Under the pieces are notes generated by a model, which was given only the letters and a program-made list of their open reading frames with translations, was not told where the DNA came from and did not search any database. From NCBI RefSeq assembly GCF_040712315.1, contig NC_134015.1, forward strand, positions 9,816,945 through 9,880,944: a stretch of DNA of 64,000 bases, in the 5' to 3' direction. Shown here in pieces: positions 61,550-64,000 of the stretch. A program made the translations under genes and the position numbers. Position 1 is the first letter of the stretch. Each line of letters begins with the position of its first letter. This DNA comes from Castanea sativa (taxonomy: Eukaryota; Streptophyta; Magnoliopsida; Fagales; Fagaceae).

Positions 61550-61827
61550 CAATGGAAGTTGGATTTTAGTGTGGAACATAAAGTTCAGGGTTGATGAACA
61601 ATTACTAGAAATAAAAGGCAAACTTCCGGTATCTCTTGTCGGCTGAGTATGACTACTTTTCCCTCTATTTTCTATTTCTATGCAATTCCAATTGCATTCA
61701 TTTTTCTTGAGCTCACATTAATTGTCTATGTCTTCGTCTTCTGCATTAGGTGAGCATCCGTTATTTTGAAGAGGAAAATGAGCAATTAGAGTCAAAACAT
61801 GAATGCAAAGATTCAATTGCTTTTTAA
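61550..61827 (+). pseudogene. F-actin-capping protein alpha exon fragments, copy D
   Basis: The exon at 61550-61637 is open: NGSWILVWNIKFRVDEQ then LLEIKGK, a good match to the capping-protein alpha strand (NGSW.S.WNIEF). The exon at 61750-61827 reads RYFEEENEQLESKHECKDS and then hits a stop in its last codons. The first donor (GT) is lost here (tcggctgag). It lies about 260 bp after the DC1-3 stop, as in copies A and B. Confidence 0.65.
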
Positions 61828-63629
61828 GTTATTATAGATTTACATGTTTATCAACATCTTTTATGTCATTAGTTTTAGTCATTGATACTCTTACTATTAT
61901 TGTTATTTCTATGAAAGCTCAATTATGCATGATTTAATTATCATTGATGGTGAGGTTCTTTTCTTTTTTGTTTTCTCAACATAAATTTTATACATCGTCT
62001 TAGTAAGAATATTGGCCCGGTATTTTAATATAAAGGCACCACATGTACTTTGTAAATGTTGATGTTAAGAACATGGTGATTTAGGAGCACCAATTGTTAA
62101 TAACATGGCTGGTTGAGTTATATAGTTTAATTGAATGTACTCCAAGTTCAAGGTAATCTTTAAAACCTTTTTGGGCAAAGAGACTACAAATCTTGTCTAA
62201 TAAGTTCAAGGCTTAGTTTAGAAAATGTTGGTCAGGCCTTTCCTGGTTTAAAGGATCTCATTGTTACATAATACTTCTAAAATTTCAAGGAAAAATAATT
62301 TTCTTTGACTTAACTGTGTAGTTGTGTTTAAAAAGTAATGCTTTTGGTTCTTTTCCCTTGATTTTTAAGCATTCTAGTACTGTCCCATTGTGTTATTATT
62401 ATAATTTTAGTAATGTTGTGATATGCCTGTTCTGATCATCTAAGTCAGTTCTCTTTTTCATTGCCTAATTGTTATGTTATTTGGTTTTAGTCTTCTGATT
62501 ACTGTGCAATTAACATAACCATTATTTGCCACCATGAGACTGAATATTTGGGATTTAAGGTACTATTTTCTCCCCTCAAAATTAAAGTTAGGTTAGGTTG
62601 TTGTGCTCTTTCTTTCCACACAAATGAGTTCCAAGCCTCTTCATTCTGAAAATCCACCCTGACATATACATTGGTTTTTATTTGCCTGCACACTTCCAAA
62701 GTTTATAGATTTTGTTATTGGTTTTGGAATTCCACATAGTTTAGAAAATTAAAAGGAGATGCAATAATTCCTATCGAGAGTGTTAGTCCCACATTGGTAA
62801 GAAAAGAAACAGGGAGATGATACAGTCCCTATGCAGTGGGTGGTGGTGTAGTTTTTGTTTTGTGCTTGTAGGAGTTTGATATCAAAGATTTGTCTTTTGT
62901 TTAGTGTGAGAGATTTGCGAGAGGTTTGGTTGTCATCTTGTTTTAAGTAATTTTGCATTAGCAATTGCTATATTCTATGGATAAAATTTATATAAAATAC
63001 CTTAGGTGCATTACATTGGGTTCTCTATATGTTATTTGCAGCATCCTTTTTTAATTTTAATTTTAATTACTTCGACAATACTTGTCACTACTGATTAGTG
63101 ATTATACCTACTGATTGTTTTGGGGCTAAATAAATGTGCTGATATAATCAAACTACAGCTGGTCACAAATTATTGAGAGGTAAACCCGTTGCTATGTTTC
63201 TTGAATTTTAGCAGTGATGTGCTAAGCTGTGCTTATTTTTTTTTTCATTTTAATTTATTCTTCCTTTTTCCTTTCCCCAAGCTATATCCATTCAGTTGTT
63301 GATTAGGAATGATTAATTGTTATTTGGTACAAGTACTCAAGCATTCTAACAGAACTGCCATCTTTCTGAACAGTTATTTATAATATATTGTTCTTTACTT
63401 TTGATAATGTATCTGGGTATACTGTATCCAGTATTAACTGAATTTTACTAGCCCAGCTCGCATGCAAATAAATATATCATAATAATTGAGTAAAATGACT
63501 TTCTATGAATCATAATCATTTCACTTGGGAACTTAATGATGTAATCTATATGTACTTTATTATTTATCTGTTGCTTATTTCATTGTACAATTTTTCTTTT
63601 ATTCTTAGTATTGAGGTTCCATTTTGTAG
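61828..63629. other. DC1-3 downstream DNA, collinear with copy B
   Basis: It matches 32815-34573. The first unknown-gene block (about 63140-63178) has lost its AG acceptor (gtgctg instead of gtgcag) and has a TAA in frame. No other gene was recognised. Confidence 0.45.
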
Positions 63630-63709
63630 GGAATGTTTAGATCCATTCGAAAAACTAGATTGTGAAGCATTTGATATATTTGTTAACGGGGTTCTCTGTG
63701 TTGGCAAAG
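63630..63709 (+). pseudogene. exon-like block of an unrecognised gene, copy D
   Basis: It encodes ECLDPFEKLDCEAFDIFVNG then LCVGK, with ttgtag before and gtactg after, as at 34574-34653. It differs from copy B by only a few bases and is the same length (80 nt), so the frame is kept. The identity is unknown. Confidence 0.35.
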
Positions 63710-64000
63710 GTACTGCTGCATTAATTTTATTTCAGAATATATTTGATGGATCCATTCTTACCATAATGCTTGCACACACCTACCCTTGGTCATTATCATG
63801 TGCACAAAGTACTCTTTTGCTATTCTACCTATTTCTGAAGATCATAAGCTACTCCCTCTGTTGATTATTCATATTTGGTAAACTTTGAAATGCTTGTTCA
63901 ATCATATGACCATACTCTAGAATATTTAATAATAAAAAATTACTACATCAAGGGATTATCAACCTTTTGGGATGAGTGTACAACCATATTTGTGAAAATC
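63710..64000. other. window end, collinear with copy B up to the Copia side
   Basis: It matches 34654-34945 closely, with a short insert before 'aaccttttgggatgagtg' at 63970. The window stops before the position equal to the Copia insertion in copy B, so whether copy D also carries it cannot be seen. Confidence 0.5.

Noticed and set aside
1..64000. A novel defence, CRISPR-like or other exotic system
   Set aside because: Nothing in either strand supports one. The interest lies in duplication history, gene decay and transposon/organelle insertions.

Overview
This window is AT-rich, intron-bearing plant nuclear DNA from a dicot, probably a woody one (Fagales is my guess, low confidence). The evidence is GT-AG introns, DC1-domain (Cys/His-rich C1) genes, a plant-type endo-beta-mannosidase, Stowaway/Harbinger/hAT-like MITEs, tRNA-derived SINEs, a Copia relic and a block of DNA that looks mitochondrial. 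There is no bacterial-type operon, CRISPR array or rRNA.

The whole window is one decayed cluster of segmental duplications. The ancestral module reads, left to right: a gene for a small GPI-anchored protein (minus strand), a mannosylglycoprotein endo-beta-mannosidase gene (EBM, plus strand), a DC1-domain gene (plus strand), then exon fragments of F-actin-capping protein alpha (CPA). Copy A (about 3.5-30.2 kb) has the intact GPI-anchored gene (7351-10670), a dead EBM (13.0-23.4 kb), DC1-1 (26772-28280, with a premature stop) and a CPA fragment. Copy B (30.2-37.5 kb) is an EBM 5' fragment joined to a DC1 pseudogene, a CPA fragment, exon-like blocks of an unknown gene and a Copia relic. Copy C (37.9-41.8 kb) keeps only GPI-gene upstream sequence and an EBM 5' fragment. 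Copy D (41.8-64.0 kb) has a broken GPI exon 1 split from its upstream region by about 3.5 kb of organelle-like DNA, a second dead EBM (48.4-56.5 kb), the full-length DC1-3 (59644-61287), a CPA fragment and the unknown exon-like block.

Only three loci look able to make a normal protein: the GPI-anchored protein gene, DC1-3 (547 aa) and the shortened DC1-1 (502 aa). Both long EBM copies are pseudogenes and share lesions, so the gene was probably already dead when it was duplicated. Comparing the copies gives natural empty and filled sites that date several transposon insertions: a 915-bp Harbinger-like element, two GC-rich hAT-like elements with 8-bp target duplications, a SINE and a LINE tail.
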